A stretch of 64,000 bases of DNA. Origin: Nitrospira sp. Ga0074138. Lineage in GTDB: Bacteria; Nitrospirota; Nitrospiria; Nitrospirales; Nitrospiraceae. This document shows, one piece after another, positions 1 through 9,598 of this stretch. Under the pieces are notes generated by a model. It was not told the origin of the DNA, did not search any database, and was given only the letters and a program-made list of their open reading frames with translations. The first letter of the stretch is position 1; every line of letters begins with the position of its first letter. A program made the translations under genes and the position numbers. Where the stretch lies: assembly GCA_001464735.1 (NCBI GenBank), contig LNDU01000063.1, positions 1 through 64,000 of the forward strand, in the 5' to 3' direction.

Positions 1-218
1 GCAGAAGGGGATATGGTTTCTCCGCCGGCCTTCCCGAGGTGGAGGCACCTGGAAATCGCCTCTTTGGATGGTTCACCCTCCATTTCATCAACAGTCCCTT
101 TAAGACGGTTGCCCGTATCAATGGTGGCCCTCCTTCGGAGGACCACCCTAAACCGGACACTTCTCGTGCTACACAAACCGGACAGATCATGTGCTAGCTA
201 CAAAATTCTGGATGCTAG
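1..218. other. No gene recognised at window start
   Basis: The first 218 bases hold only short open frames without a family signature, a clear ribosome site or a plausible partner. They lie upstream of the rho promoter candidate. The 3' end of a gene starting outside the window cannot be excluded. Confidence 0.4.
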
Positions 219-247
219 TTGACAACCGGTCAATGCCTGGGTATCAT
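219..247 (+). promoter_or_regulatory. Sigma-70-like promoter for rho
   Basis: A perfect -35 box TTGACA (219-224), a 17-base spacer and TATCAT (242-247, five of six consensus positions) face rho. Transcription would begin near 254 and give an untranslated leader of roughly 345 bases before the rho start. Long rho leaders are known to serve autoregulation in enterobacteria; whether this one does is inference. Confidence 0.6.
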
Positions 248-597
248 CAGCCCATCATCTAAGGCTGGGCTGATTCTCTCCACCGAAGAATTCAACTCCG
301 GAACCTGTCTCGAATCAAATCTAGCAGCAGTGAGCGTGACGCAAAGTAAGTGAGCCGATCAAAGATCCTGCTTGAGCTGTAAACTTCGGAGCATTTTTAG
401 GTGACCGTAGTTCCCTGCAGTTCATATACAGGGAAAATTCAATAAAAGAAGCAGACAACGACTCTTCCACAAGCAATTCCAACCCAAACAGACCAAGACC
501 TAATAAGCTCATCGCAACGATAAAAGCACGTTTCGCATGACCAATCAGTTCGAGTGTATTCTGGAAAATAACAAACCCAAGGCTCGAGAGGAGTTCT

Positions 598-1869
598 ATG
601 TCAGTAGATAGGGGGGAAGTAATGCATCTTGCAGAACTGAAACAGAAGTCCATCGCCGACCTTAATGATGTGGCGCGTGAACTGAAGATCGAAGGAGCCG
701 CCAATCTGAGAAAGCAGGAACTGATCTTTGCGATCCTCCAAGCGCAGACTGAAAAAAACGGTGTGGTCTTTGGGGAAGGGGTGCTAGAGACTCTTCCCGA
801 TGGATTCGGCTTTCTTCGCGCACCAGACTCAAATTATCTACCGGGTCCCGACGACATTTATATCTCCCCGTCACAGATCCGTCGGTTCAACCTTCGTACA
901 GGCGACATTGTGTCGGGTCAGATCCGTCCCCCGAAAGAGAGTGAACGGTATTTTGCCTTGCTCAAGGTTGAGAAGGTCAACTATGAAGACCCCGAGGTTG
1001 CGCGCGATAAGATTCTCTTCGATAACCTCACTCCGTTGTATCCCGAAGAGCGACTGAATCTGGAGTTCGACCGAGAAGAGTATTGTACCCGCGTCATGGA
1101 TTTGACAACACCGATCGGTAAAGGCCAACGAGGACTGATCGTGGCGGCTCCTCGTACTGGTAAGACGATGCTTCTCCAAGCGATCGCTCGGGCCATTATC
1201 AGGAATCACAAAGAAGTCACACTCATCGTGCTGTTGATTGACGAACGACCGGAAGAAGTCACCGACTGGCAACGGCAGGTGAAGGCGGAGGTCATCAGTT
1301 CGACGTTTGATGAACCGGCGCAGCGACATGCCCAGGTGGCGGAAATGGTGCTGGAGAAAGCGAAGCGGCTTGTCGAACACAAGAAAGACGTCGTCATCCT
1401 GTTGGACAGTATCACCCGCCTCGCCCGGGCCTATAACACTATTGCGCCGCCAAGCGGCAAGGTGCTTTCTGGCGGTTTGGATTCCAACGCGCTGCAGCGG
1501 CCAAAACGTTTCTTTGGAGCGGCCCGCAATATCGAGAACGGCGGGAGCCTCACCATTATGGCAACGGCGCTGGTCGATACCGGTAGTCGCATGGACGACG
1601 TTATCTTTGAAGAGTTCAAAGGGACCGGTAATATGGAGGTTCATTTGGATCGCCGCTTGGCGGACAAGCGCCTGTTTCCAGCGATCGATATCAGTCAGTC
1701 GGGTACGAGGAAAGAAGAACTGTTGGTGGATAAAGATCGCCTTAACAAGATGTGGATCCTCCGGAAGGTGCTCAGTCCGTTGGGGACGATGGAAGCCATG
1801 GAATTCCTGATGGATAAGATCGGCGGTACCAAGACCAATCAGGAGTTTCTGCAATCGATGAATCGGTAA
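598..1869 (+). CDS. rho: Transcription termination factor Rho
   Basis: ATP-dependent RNA helicase that ends transcription of untranslated RNA in the cytoplasm. The 423-residue product has the usual length. The N-terminal helical domain (about residues 9-45) is followed by the cold-shock-like RNA-binding fold with GFGFLR near residue 70. Walker A APRTGKT lies near residue 184 and the Walker B region VVILLDS near residue 264. Two starts are credible: ATG 598, preceded by GAGGAG, and ATG 622, preceded by GGGGGGAAG, which gives the more typical N-terminus MHLAELK. rpmE follows after about 100 bases. Confidence 0.97.
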   Translation: MSVDRGEVMHLAELKQKSIADLNDVARELKIEGAANLRKQELIFAILQAQTEKNGVVFGEGVLETLPDGFGFLRAPDSNYLPGPDDIYISPSQIRRFNLRTGDIVSGQIRPPKESERYFALLKVEKVNYEDPEVARDKILFDNLTPLYPEERLNLEFDREEYCTRVMDLTTPIGKGQRGLIVAAPRTGKTMLLQAIARAIIRNHKEVTLIVLLIDERPEEVTDWQRQVKAEVISSTFDEPAQRHAQVAEMVLEKAKRLVEHKKDVVILLDSITRLARAYNTIAPPSGKVLSGGLDSNALQRPKRFFGAARNIENGGSLTIMATALVDTGSRMDDVIFEEFKGTGNMEVHLDRRLADKRLFPAIDISQSGTRKEELLVDKDRLNKMWILRKVLSPLGTMEAMEFLMDKIGGTKTNQEFLQSMNR

Positions 1870-1965
1870 TGCGGTGCTTGTTTCTTAAACTTCCTTCGGT
1901 TAAAGTGTTGGCCCTTGGGAAGAGACTACGCACGTTTGTCATTCTTGGGTAAGGAGTTGTAGGTT

Positions 1966-2172
1966 ATGCAGAAGGGTATTCATCCGCTATACCGCGAGGC
2001 AACAGTTCACTGCGCCTGTGGAAATTCGTTTAAGACCCGTACCACCATTGGTGATATCAGCGTTGATATCTGCTCCAATTGTCATCCGTTCTTCACCGGC
2101 ACACAAAAGATCATCGATACTGAAGGACGTGTTGAGCGGTTCAAAAAGAAGTACGCGAAGAAGGACAAGTAG
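1966..2172 (+). CDS. rpmE: 50S ribosomal protein L31
   Basis: Small component of the large ribosomal subunit, 68 residues. It is the zinc-binding form: Cys16, Cys18, Cys36 and Cys39 form the expected CxC...CxxC site. Family knowledge: this form is used under zinc sufficiency, and a Cys-less paralogue may replace it when zinc is scarce. AAGGAG lies about nine bases before the ATG. It sits between rho and prfA and is followed directly by a strong terminator, so it probably ends the rho transcript. Confidence 0.96.
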   Translation: MQKGIHPLYREATVHCACGNSFKTRTTIGDISVDICSNCHPFFTGTQKIIDTEGRVERFKKKYAKKDK

Positions 2173-2189
2173 CCACTCTAGGTGTCATA

Positions 2190-2230
2190 GAAGGGACCCT
2201 GCTCCATGCGAAGCAGGGTCCCTTTGTTTT
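2190..2230 (+). terminator. Rho-independent terminator after rpmE
   Basis: AAGGGACCCTGCT pairs with AGCAGGGTCCCTT around a short loop and is followed by TTGTTTTTTG. The stem is 13 base pairs and GC-rich. Confidence 0.9.
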
Positions 2231-2267
2231 TTGCCTGGATTAGTCGTGCATCTGAGGACCGACCACG

Positions 2268-3350
2268 ATGGAAGCCGCTTTACTCAAGAAATGGGAATCC
2301 GTGGCGTCACGATTTCAAGAGTTGATCGATCAGCTCATGGATCCCTCTGTCGTCAGTCAGCCAGCGCAGCTTCATAGGCTCAGCAAGGAACGTGTCGACC
2401 TTGAGCCGGCGGCTCAGTTGTTCGAAATCTATCGTAGCAATGCCCGCCAGCTGGAAGAGGCCGCGCAGATTCTGGCCGATCCATCAGCCGGCAGTGACAT
2501 GCATAAGATGGCCTCTGACGAAACCGCTGAGTTGCGGAGGCAGCAGGAAGCCATGGAAGAGCAGGTCAAGGAGCTCTTGATTCCGAAGGATCCACGGGAT
2601 GAAAAGAGTCTGCTCCTGGAAATCCGGGCCGGCACCGGCGGAGACGAAGCGGGGCTGTTCGCCGGGGAGTTATTCCGTTCGTATATCAGATATGCCGAGA
2701 AGAAAGGCTTCAAGGTCGATACCGTCGAGGCGGCAGAGAATGGTGTCGGAGGATATAAGAATATCACGGCGCTGATCGAAGGTAAGGGGGCCTATAGCCA
2801 CTTCAAGTACGAAGCCGGCGTGCATCGTGTGCAGCGAGTGCCGGTGACGGAAGCGGCGGGCCGGATTCATACCTCTACTGTCACCGTGGCGGTCATGCCT
2901 GAAGTGGATGAAATCGATGTGAAGATCGATCCCGGAGACCTCCGGATCGACACGTTCTGCTCCTCCGGCGCCGGTGGTCAGAGTGTCAATACGACGAAAT
3001 CAGCCGTGCGCATCACCCATATTCCCACCGGAGTCGTGGTGAGTTGCCAGGACGAGCGTTCGCAGCTGAAGAATCGTACGAAAGCCATGCGGACCTTGCG
3101 CGCGCGCATCGTGGAAGCCGAGCGGGAAAAACACGAAGCGGAGATCGCCCAAAACCGGAAATCCCAGGTCGGAACGGGCGAGCGGAGCGAGAAGATTCGC
3201 ACCTACAACTTTCCTCAGAACCGTGTCACCGACCATCGGGTCGGGGTGACGTTGCACAAGCTTGAGCTGGTTATGGAAGGCGACTTGGATGAATTCGTTC
3301 AAGCGCTGAAGGCGCAACAACAGCAGGCCGAAACCGCCAACGTGTCATGA
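2268..3350 (+). CDS. prfA: Peptide chain release factor 1
   Basis: Recognises UAA and UAG in the ribosomal A site and triggers release of the finished chain. The 360-residue length is standard. The stop-codon tripeptide has the class-1 RF1 form PVT near residue 192, in the context RVPVTEA. The catalytic GGQ loop is near residue 235 within GAGGQSVNTT; its glutamine is the target of the methylase encoded next. The stop overlaps the prmC start by four bases (ATGA), indicating translational coupling. Confidence 0.98.
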   Translation: MEAALLKKWESVASRFQELIDQLMDPSVVSQPAQLHRLSKERVDLEPAAQLFEIYRSNARQLEEAAQILADPSAGSDMHKMASDETAELRRQQEAMEEQVKELLIPKDPRDEKSLLLEIRAGTGGDEAGLFAGELFRSYIRYAEKKGFKVDTVEAAENGVGGYKNITALIEGKGAYSHFKYEAGVHRVQRVPVTEAAGRIHTSTVTVAVMPEVDEIDVKIDPGDLRIDTFCSSGAGGQSVNTTKSAVRITHIPTGVVVSCQDERSQLKNRTKAMRTLRARIVEAEREKHEAEIAQNRKSQVGTGERSEKIRTYNFPQNRVTDHRVGVTLHKLELVMEGDLDEFVQALKAQQQQAETANVS

Positions 3351-4240
3351 TGGTTGTCCCCATTACCGCAGATCCGAAGACGATTGGCATGGTGCTCACG
3401 TGGGCCCAACGCTCTTTGGAGAGAGCTGGATCGACCAATGCGTCTCAAGAAGCACTCTGGTTATTGGCCTTCGCGTGTGGAATGAAACATCACGAGTTGG
3501 CGAGTCGGAGAGACCAAGCGGTGTCAGCTGAAGGACTCGCTCGTGCCGAATCAGTCGTATCGAGGCGGATGGGGCACGAACCTCTTCAGTACATTCTGGG
3601 GACACAGGAGTTTTGCGGGCTCGACTTTGATGTGAACCCGGCGGTCTTGATCCCTCGGCCTGAGACCGAACTTCTTGTCCAGGAGACTCTCAAGGAGGGT
3701 AGGTTTGCAGAAGGTGCGGTGGTGGTTGATGTGGGAACAGGGTCTGGATGTGTGGCGGTGACCTTGGCAACCATCCTGAGCGGCATGCGAATTTTTGCCC
3801 TGGACTGCTCCGGGGATGCGTTGACGGTTGCAAAGAGTAATGCGAAGAGACACGGAGTCAGCGATAAAATTATTTGGAAGGAAGGGGATCTGTTGTCCCC
3901 CTTGCACGAATGCCAGTTAGTAGGAGCCGTGGATGCGATCGTGTCTAATCCCCCGTACATTGCCGAAGAGGGCTGGGCAGGCTTGCAGCCAGAGGTCCGT
4001 GATTTTGAACCGCGGCTGGCATTGGTGGCTGGACAGAGCGGAACGGAGTTTCATGAACGATTGCTTCACGATGCACAGCAATTTCTCGCGCCTGGTGGAT
4101 TGCTCGTCATGGAGCTTGGTCAGGGGCAAGTTCCACTTGTGCGACGCGCGGCAGAACAAGCAGGGGGCTATACAGGACTTCAGACCATCAAAGATGAGGC
4201 CGGTATCGAACGGGTGATGATCGCGCGGCGGGCAGGCTAG
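3347..4240 (+). CDS. prmC: Peptide chain release factor N5-glutamine methyltransferase
   Basis: SAM-dependent enzyme that methylates the GGQ glutamine of release factors. The 297 residues comprise an N-terminal helical substrate-binding part and a Rossmann methyltransferase domain. The SAM loop VDVGTGSGCVAV is near residue 125 and the signature NPPY near residue 201. The ATGA overlap with prfA places enzyme and substrate in one coupled transcript. An alternative ATG lies three bases downstream. Confidence 0.96.
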   Translation: MMVVPITADPKTIGMVLTWAQRSLERAGSTNASQEALWLLAFACGMKHHELASRRDQAVSAEGLARAESVVSRRMGHEPLQYILGTQEFCGLDFDVNPAVLIPRPETELLVQETLKEGRFAEGAVVVDVGTGSGCVAVTLATILSGMRIFALDCSGDALTVAKSNAKRHGVSDKIIWKEGDLLSPLHECQLVGAVDAIVSNPPYIAEEGWAGLQPEVRDFEPRLALVAGQSGTEFHERLLHDAQQFLAPGGLLVMELGQGQVPLVRRAAEQAGGYTGLQTIKDEAGIERVMIARRAG

Positions 4241-4249
4241 GACCACGAT

Positions 4250-5518
4250 ATGGATGAGATTCTTATCAGCGGCGGCAAGAGACTCGCCGGGGACGTTCGC
4301 ATCAGCGGGGCGAAAAATTCCGCTCTTCCGATCTTGGCCTCGACCATTCTGGGCGGCGGGGAGTGCGTCATCACCAATGTCCCAAGGGTCGTTGATGTGC
4401 TCACGATGGGAAAGCTCTTAGGGATTCTCGGAGCCAAGGTATTCCATGAGGGCAATCGGGCGGTCATCCAGGTCGATGCCATTGAATCGACAGAAGCTCC
4501 CTATGATCTCGTAAAGACGATGCGGGCGTCGGTATTGGTCCTTGGTCCGTTGCTTGCCCGTTGGGGAGAGGCCAAAGTGTCCCTTCCCGGGGGCTGTGCG
4601 ATCGGATCCAGGCCAGTGAACCTTCATTTAGCAGGATTGGCAAAATTAGGGGCTGACATTTCCATTGAGCACGGCTATATCACGGCGAGGGCGAAACGAT
4701 TGAGAGGTGAGCGTATCTACTGTGATACGCCGACCGTCACCGGTACGGAAAATCTCATGATGGCGGCGACATTGGCCGAGGGGGTGACGACGCTAGAAAA
4801 TGCGGCCAAGGAGCCAGAAATCGTGGACCTGGCCGAATTTCTCGTCAAACGCGGCGCGAGAATTCGAGGAGCGGGAACCGATGAGATCGTGATTGAGGGA
4901 GTGCGAGAACTTCATGGTGGGGATCATGAAGTCATTCCTGATCGTATCGAGGCTGGCACATACTTGGCGGCAGCAGCTGTGACCCAAGGGGATGTCATCG
5001 CGACGCATTGCCGTCCAGGTCATCTTGAGGCTGTGCTGATGAAGTTGCGTGAGGCGGGGGCCGACGTGCAGGAAGGCAACGACTATGTGCGTCTGACCAT
5101 GCCTGACAGATTGCGAGGCACTGATATTAGGACGTTGCCCTTCCCAGGCTTTCCCACCGATATGCAGGCCCAAATGGTTGCGCTGTTGAGTCTCGCCGAA
5201 GGCACGAGTGTCGTGACTGAAACGGTGTTTGAAAGCCGGTTCATGCATGTCGAGGAACTGCGGCGGATGGGAGCCAATATCCGCGTTGAAGGGAACCGGT
5301 TGGTGGTGGCGGGACGCAAGCAGCTGACTGGCGCGCCAGTCATGGCGTCAGATCTTCGGGCGAGTGCCGGGTTGATCGTCGCTGGGCTGGCGGCAGAGGG
5401 AGTGACGCACGTCCAACGTGTATACCATCTTGATCGGGGATACGAGAGAATTGAAGAAAAGCTAGGTGCTCTGGGGGCTGAGGTTCAGCGCCAAAAGTCG
5501 CCGACGAAGATACACTAG
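4250..5518 (+). CDS. murA: UDP-N-acetylglucosamine 1-carboxyvinyltransferase
   Basis: First committed step of peptidoglycan synthesis: transfers enolpyruvate from PEP to UDP-GlcNAc in the cytoplasm. At 422 residues it matches the two-domain inside-out barrel family. The catalytic loop [14 protein letters not shown] contains the active-site cysteine near residue 115, so fosfomycin sensitivity at this residue is expected. An AAKNSALP-like motif near residue 20 ([10 protein letters not shown]) is also conserved. It lies nine bases after prmC and ten before hisG, suggesting one long transcript. Confidence 0.97.
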   Translation: MDEILISGGKRLAGDVRISGAKNSALPILASTILGGGECVITNVPRVVDVLTMGKLLGILGAKVFHEGNRAVIQVDAIESTEAPYDLVKTMRASVLVLGPLLARWGEAKVSLPGGCAIGSRPVNLHLAGLAKLGADISIEHGYITARAKRLRGERIYCDTPTVTGTENLMMAATLAEGVTTLENAAKEPEIVDLAEFLVKRGARIRGAGTDEIVIEGVRELHGGDHEVIPDRIEAGTYLAAAAVTQGDVIATHCRPGHLEAVLMKLREAGADVQEGNDYVRLTMPDRLRGTDIRTLPFPGFPTDMQAQMVALLSLAEGTSVVTETVFESRFMHVEELRRMGANIRVEGNRLVVAGRKQLTGAPVMASDLRASAGLIVAGLAAEGVTHVQRVYHLDRGYERIEEKLGALGAEVQRQKSPTKIH

Positions 5519-5528
5519 GGGTTTACAC

Positions 5529-6227
5529 ATGGTGACGATCGCTCTGTCAAAAGGAAAACTCATGGAGTCCGCGCTGGATCTCTTTCGACGAGCGGGCTAT
5601 GACATTCCCGGATTGTCAGGTGAGAGCAGGCGTCTGATCTTTATCAGCCCAGAGAATGAGATGACCTTTCTCATCGTTCGGCCCAGCGATGTGCCGACGT
5701 ATGTGGAATATGGGGGAGCGGACGCCGGAATCGTCGGGAAAGACGTCTTGCTGGAGCAGGAAAGTGATGTATACGAACCATTGGATTTAGGCTTCGGAGC
5801 GTGTAGAATCTCCGTCGCCGCCCTCCGGGGAGAGGAAGCACATGATCGCCTCTCGTCGAAGATTCGCATCGCGACGAAGTATCCACGGATCAGCGAGCGC
5901 TATTTTAATACGCGCGGAATCCCGGTCGAGATCGTCAAGTTGTATGGCTCTATCGAGTTAGCTCCGGTAGTGGGGCTAGCAGATCGGATCGTGGATTTGG
6001 TCGAAACCGGCAGCACACTCAAAGCCCATGATCTTGCCGAGATTGAGATCATTACTCACTCGACAGCCCGTTTCATCGTCAATCGGGCGAGTTTTCGGCT
6101 CAAACAGAAGCCACTGATGGAGTTGATTCGTAAACTTCGGGTAGCGGTGCGGAGTCAGAGCGCTCTCTCCCGCAACGGTCGCCCATCGGCCATACGCGCG
6201 CGCAAGCGGAAGGTGGCTCGCTCATGA
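5529..6227 (+). CDS. hisG: ATP phosphoribosyltransferase, short form
   Basis: Commits PRPP and ATP to histidine synthesis. ATG 5529 gives the canonical start MVTIALSKGKLMESAL. With 232 residues it is the short HisG form, lacking the C-terminal regulatory domain of long HisG. Family knowledge: short HisG needs HisZ for activity and feedback, but no hisZ lies in the window. The PRPP-binding stretch DLVETGSTLKAHDL is near residue 157. A basic tail of about 25 residues ([10 protein letters not shown] at the end) is unusual. The stop overlaps hisD by four bases. Confidence 0.95.
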   Translation: MVTIALSKGKLMESALDLFRRAGYDIPGLSGESRRLIFISPENEMTFLIVRPSDVPTYVEYGGADAGIVGKDVLLEQESDVYEPLDLGFGACRISVAALRGEEAHDRLSSKIRIATKYPRISERYFNTRGIPVEIVKLYGSIELAPVVGLADRIVDLVETGSTLKAHDLAEIEIITHSTARFIVNRASFRLKQKPLMELIRKLRVAVRSQSALSRNGRPSAIRARKRKVARS

Positions 6228-7507
6228 AAATCGTGACACAAGCGGATCGCAGCTTTCTCCCATCCCTAAAAAAAATTGCGCTTCGCGGACGGGCAACCGG
6301 CGCGGTGGTTGAAAAAACCGTGCAGGCCATTCTGAAAGGGGTTGAGCAGAGAGGAGATAAAGCGATCCTCCGCTACACCAAGCAATTCGATAAGGTTGCG
6401 TTGAAGCCGGACGCACTGCGTGTGACTCCTGAAGAGGTCAAGAATGCCTATTTCCACATCCGAAAGGATGAGGGAGATGCGCTGCGGCTGGCCGCTCAAC
6501 GGATTACGTCGTTTCATGAGCGGCAACGGACCAAGACCTGGATGTACCAGGATGGGGATGCCACCTTGGGGCAGCTCGTTGGCCCAGTCGATGCGGTAGG
6601 GGTGTATATCCCTGGGGGCAAGGCCGTGTATCCATCATCCGTGCTGATGTGCACGATTCCAGCCAAGGTTGCCGGTGTCCCACGTATTGTGATGGTCACC
6701 CCGCCCCATAAGGACGGGATTAATCCCTATTTGCTGGTCGCAGCCGATATTGCGGGAGTCACGGAGATTTATCGCGTTGGCGGTGTTCAAGCAGTCGCGG
6801 CGCTTGCCTATGGGACGAACACCATCGCGAGGGTCGACAAGATCGTCGGACCGGGAAATATCTACGTGGCCACTGCCAAGCGATTACTCTATGGCACGGT
6901 TGGGATCGACATGGTGGCCGGCCCCAGTGAGTTGTTGGTGGTGGCCGATGATGAGGCGAAACCAGCCCATGTGGCGGCGGATCTGCTCTGCGAAGCTGAG
7001 CATGATGAAGACGCGCAGGTATTCCTGGTGACGACCTCGGAGCGATTGGCGAAGGATGTGTCGAAACTGATCGAAAGTCAGCTGAAAGGGCTTCAACGTG
7101 AAAAGATCGCGTCGAAATCGATTGCCCGTCATTCAGTAGCCTTCGTCGTGACCACTATGGATGAAGCCATTGAGGTGGCAAACGAAATTGCTGCCGAACA
7201 CCTGACACTCTCGGTGGACAATCCGTTCGATTATTTGGAAAAGATCCGCCATGCGGGCGCCCTATTTTTGGGGCGCTATACGCCACCGTCGGTCGCCGAT
7301 TATGTTGCAGGGCCAAATCACGTCTTACCGACCGGAGGAACTGCCCGGTTCTTCTCGCCCCTGTCCGTCAATGATTATGTCAAGGTGAGCAACATCGTGC
7401 ATTACACGAAACAAGAATTAGCTAAAGTCAAAGATCCTTTGATTCGACTTGCGCAGATCGAAGGGTTCGACGCCCATGCCAAATCGGCGCAGAGCAGGTT
7501 TTCATGA
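6224..7507 (+). CDS. hisD: Histidinol dehydrogenase
   Basis: NAD-dependent zinc enzyme that oxidises histidinol to histidine in the last two steps of the pathway. It has 427 residues, the normal length. The conserved block [12 protein letters not shown] near residue 208 and the downstream AGPSE, AAEHLT and [10 protein letters not shown] motifs, which carry zinc and catalytic residues, are intact. It overlaps hisG upstream and hisB downstream by four bases each, so the three are translationally coupled. Confidence 0.97.
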   Translation: MKIVTQADRSFLPSLKKIALRGRATGAVVEKTVQAILKGVEQRGDKAILRYTKQFDKVALKPDALRVTPEEVKNAYFHIRKDEGDALRLAAQRITSFHERQRTKTWMYQDGDATLGQLVGPVDAVGVYIPGGKAVYPSSVLMCTIPAKVAGVPRIVMVTPPHKDGINPYLLVAADIAGVTEIYRVGGVQAVAALAYGTNTIARVDKIVGPGNIYVATAKRLLYGTVGIDMVAGPSELLVVADDEAKPAHVAADLLCEAEHDEDAQVFLVTTSERLAKDVSKLIESQLKGLQREKIASKSIARHSVAFVVTTMDEAIEVANEIAAEHLTLSVDNPFDYLEKIRHAGALFLGRYTPPSVADYVAGPNHVLPTGGTARFFSPLSVNDYVKVSNIVHYTKQELAKVKDPLIRLAQIEGFDAHAKSAQSRFS

Positions 7508-8112
7508 AGAAGAACGGATCTGCCCCACGACAGGCGAGCATTCATCGAGCTACCAAAGAGACCGATATCCGCGTCGAGTGGGCTTTGGATGGCAGCGGAC
7601 AGGGTAAGATTGACACCGGTATCCGGTTCTTTGACCACATGCTGGAGCTCCTGGCCAAACATGGGTTTTTCGACCTGACTGTGCAGGCAAAGGGCGACCT
7701 CGACATCGACGAACATCATACGGTGGAAGATGTCGGCATTGTGATGGGAAAGGCTCTGCACCAGGCGCTGGGTGAAAAAGCCGGCATCAAGCGGTTTGGG
7801 TTTGCCTCAGCGCCGCTCGATGAAACCTTGGCCCAGGTTACCGTCGATCTGAGCGGCCGGCCATTTCTGGTGTACAACGTGAATCTGCCGGACCGGAAGA
7901 TCAAGACGTTCGATCTCGGTCTGTTCGAGGATTTCTTACAGGCCTTTGTGACCCACGGAGGCCTGAACTTGCACGTAAATCTCATGTACGGCCGCAATCC
8001 CCACCACATCATGGAAGCGATCTTCAAAGCGCTAGCCAAGGCGCTCGATCAGGCGACGATGCTGGAAGAACGGCTAGCGGGGAGAGTACTCTCGACGAAA
8101 GGCCTACTATAG
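7504..8112 (+). CDS. hisB: Imidazoleglycerol-phosphate dehydratase
   Basis: Manganese enzyme that dehydrates imidazole-glycerol phosphate. The 202 residues correspond to the monofunctional dehydratase, without the histidinol-phosphatase half of enterobacterial HisB. The metal-binding motifs [12 protein letters not shown] (near residue 40) and [10 protein letters not shown] (near residue 66) are present, as is the second-repeat motif [10 protein letters not shown] near the C-terminus. A hairpin with a T run follows, so expression of hisH may be partly separated from hisGDB. Confidence 0.96.
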   Translation: MKKNGSAPRQASIHRATKETDIRVEWALDGSGQGKIDTGIRFFDHMLELLAKHGFFDLTVQAKGDLDIDEHHTVEDVGIVMGKALHQALGEKAGIKRFGFASAPLDETLAQVTVDLSGRPFLVYNVNLPDRKIKTFDLGLFEDFLQAFVTHGGLNLHVNLMYGRNPHHIMEAIFKALAKALDQATMLEERLAGRVLSTKGLL

Positions 8113-8141
8113 GCAGATCGAATTGCTAAGATGACAGCTTG

Positions 8142-8176
8142 AGGGGGGGTATGCCGTCGCGGCAGCCCCTTTTTTG
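8142..8176 (+). terminator. Terminator-like hairpin between hisB and hisH
   Basis: GGGG and CCCC flank an inner stem TGCCG-TCG-CGGCA, followed directly by six T. A small GTA/G asymmetry interrupts the outer stem. It could end hisGDB transcripts or attenuate read-through into hisH. No leader peptide rich in histidine codons was seen. Confidence 0.6.
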
Positions 8177-8248
8177 TTTCCCGATTAAGGAGTAGCAGGA
8201 CAAACCCGGTTGCGGTATTGTTACGGCTCTCTCATACTTGGAAAAGCA

Positions 8249-8857
8249 ATGATCGCCATCATCGATTATGGAATGGGAAATCTTCGGAGTGTCTCCAAAG
8301 CCTTTGAGGCAGTGGGACATCAGGCGATCGTCACGCGCGAGGTGGCTTCGATTCAGAATGCCAGCCATGTGGTTCTGCCAGGTGTCGGGGCTTTTGGCGA
8401 TTGCATGGCGAATCTGAAGCAGTATGGTTTGATCGAGCCTATCAAGGCTGCGATTCGATCGGGGAAACCGTTCTTGGGGATCTGTTTGGGGTTCCAGCTG
8501 TTGTTTACGGAAAGCGAAGAGTTCGGCAGGCATGAAGGTCTGGACCTGTTTCAAGGAAAAGTTCGGGCATTCTCAACGGACCAGGCGCTCAAGGTTCCGC
8601 ACATGGGCTGGAATCAGATCGCGATCCAAAGCCCCTGTCCGGTGTTCGAGGGTATAGTCGACGGATCCAATTGGTATTTCGTGCATTCTTTTTTCGTGGA
8701 TCCGCAGGACAAGCAGATCACAGCCACGACAACGACGTACGGTATTCCCTTCACCTCGAGTATCTGGAAGGACAATGTGGTCGCATGCCAGTTCCACCCA
8801 GAAAAGAGCCAGGAGGTCGGGCTGCAATTGATCAAGAATTTTGGAGCGTGGAAGTGA
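8249..8857 (+). CDS. hisH: Imidazole glycerol phosphate synthase, glutaminase subunit
   Basis: Class-I glutamine amidotransferase that feeds ammonia to HisF. ATG 8249 gives MIAIIDYGMGNLRSV, the typical N-terminus; an upstream ATG at 8210 lacks family support. The product has 202 residues. The nucleophile elbow GICLGFQLLF places the catalytic cysteine near residue 78, and FHPEKSQ near residue 183 supplies the His-Glu pair. The last codons overlap the next gene through GTGA. Confidence 0.96.
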   Translation: MIAIIDYGMGNLRSVSKAFEAVGHQAIVTREVASIQNASHVVLPGVGAFGDCMANLKQYGLIEPIKAAIRSGKPFLGICLGFQLLFTESEEFGRHEGLDLFQGKVRAFSTDQALKVPHMGWNQIAIQSPCPVFEGIVDGSNWYFVHSFFVDPQDKQITATTTTYGIPFTSSIWKDNVVACQFHPEKSQEVGLQLIKNFGAWK

Positions 8858-9597
8858 TCGTGCACGGTCTACTATCGCGCATGATCCTGGTGATCAGTGC
8901 TGTTGCCTTGGCAACCATTGCGACAGGATGCAGCGGATCGAAGGTCGCGACGAAATCGGCTCCAGACCTCCCCCGATACCGGATTCAGTCCATTGCCTTA
9001 CTTCCGTTTACGTCGATTGCCACGCCCCAAGCACATGATCAAGACGATCTCTTTCTTCCGACTCCTGACAGTATCCGTCGGTCCGATATTTCCATGGGCG
9101 TTCCTCCAGGAGGGCAACCCCCGCCCAAGAAAACCATGATGGTGCCGGGATATGCAGCGGAGAAGGTGACGGAATTGTTCTGGGGGCGTCTTCGAGATCG
9201 GAAAGGCCTTCTCCTATTGCCTCCCGGTGAAGCAGTCAGAGCCTCTTCAGCCGACGGAGAGCTGGCCAAAATGGGGATGGAAAAGGCTGCCGCTGCGGTT
9301 GCGAAGCGACTGAAGGCGGATGCGGCATTAATCGGACTCGTGTCGGTGTATCAAGAGCGGGTAGGCAGTCGACTGGGAGCGAATCCTCCCGCGACGGTCG
9401 GCTTTGAGGCTAAGGTGGTGGCGGCTGATGGGCAGGTGCTCTGGGTCGGTGGCTATTATGAACGGCAGAGGCCGATGACCGAGGATCTTATGGGATTCTT
9501 GCAACGATGGGCTTTTGTGACGGCGGCGGAACTCGCAGAATATGGGGTTGATGAGGTCTTAAGCGACTTCCCGTTCGGTGTGAGGGAGGGCAAGTAG
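8854..9597 (+). CDS. Putative lipoprotein inside the his cluster
   Basis: Unrecognised 247-residue protein. GTG 8854 overlaps the hisH stop as GTGA and gives an N-terminus with one arginine, a hydrophobic stretch (ILVISAVALATIA) and the lipobox-like ATGC, so export and lipidation at that Cys are likely. ATG 8881 is an alternative but leaves no basic residue before the hydrophobic segment. The mature part begins with a CsgG/YajG-like theme (SIALLPFTS), contains a proline-rich stretch (PPGGQPPPKK) and is otherwise soluble. hisA starts two bases after the stop. No catalytic motif was seen and its role is unknown. Confidence 0.75.
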   Translation: MIVHGLLSRMILVISAVALATIATGCSGSKVATKSAPDLPRYRIQSIALLPFTSIATPQAHDQDDLFLPTPDSIRRSDISMGVPPGGQPPPKKTMMVPGYAAEKVTELFWGRLRDRKGLLLLPPGEAVRASSADGELAKMGMEKAAAAVAKRLKADAALIGLVSVYQERVGSRLGANPPATVGFEAKVVAADGQVLWVGGYYERQRPMTEDLMGFLQRWAFVTAAELAEYGVDEVLSDFPFGVREGK

Positions 9598-9598
9598 G

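Noticed and set aside
13..222. Possible 69-residue gene at the window start
   Set aside because: Low-complexity product without ribosome site or recognisable features; it overlaps the promoter -35 region of rho.
871..1854. Long open frame of 327 codons on the minus strand across rho
   Set aside because: It is the mirror of a strongly conserved rho gene in high-GC DNA; the product has no family features and no ribosome site.
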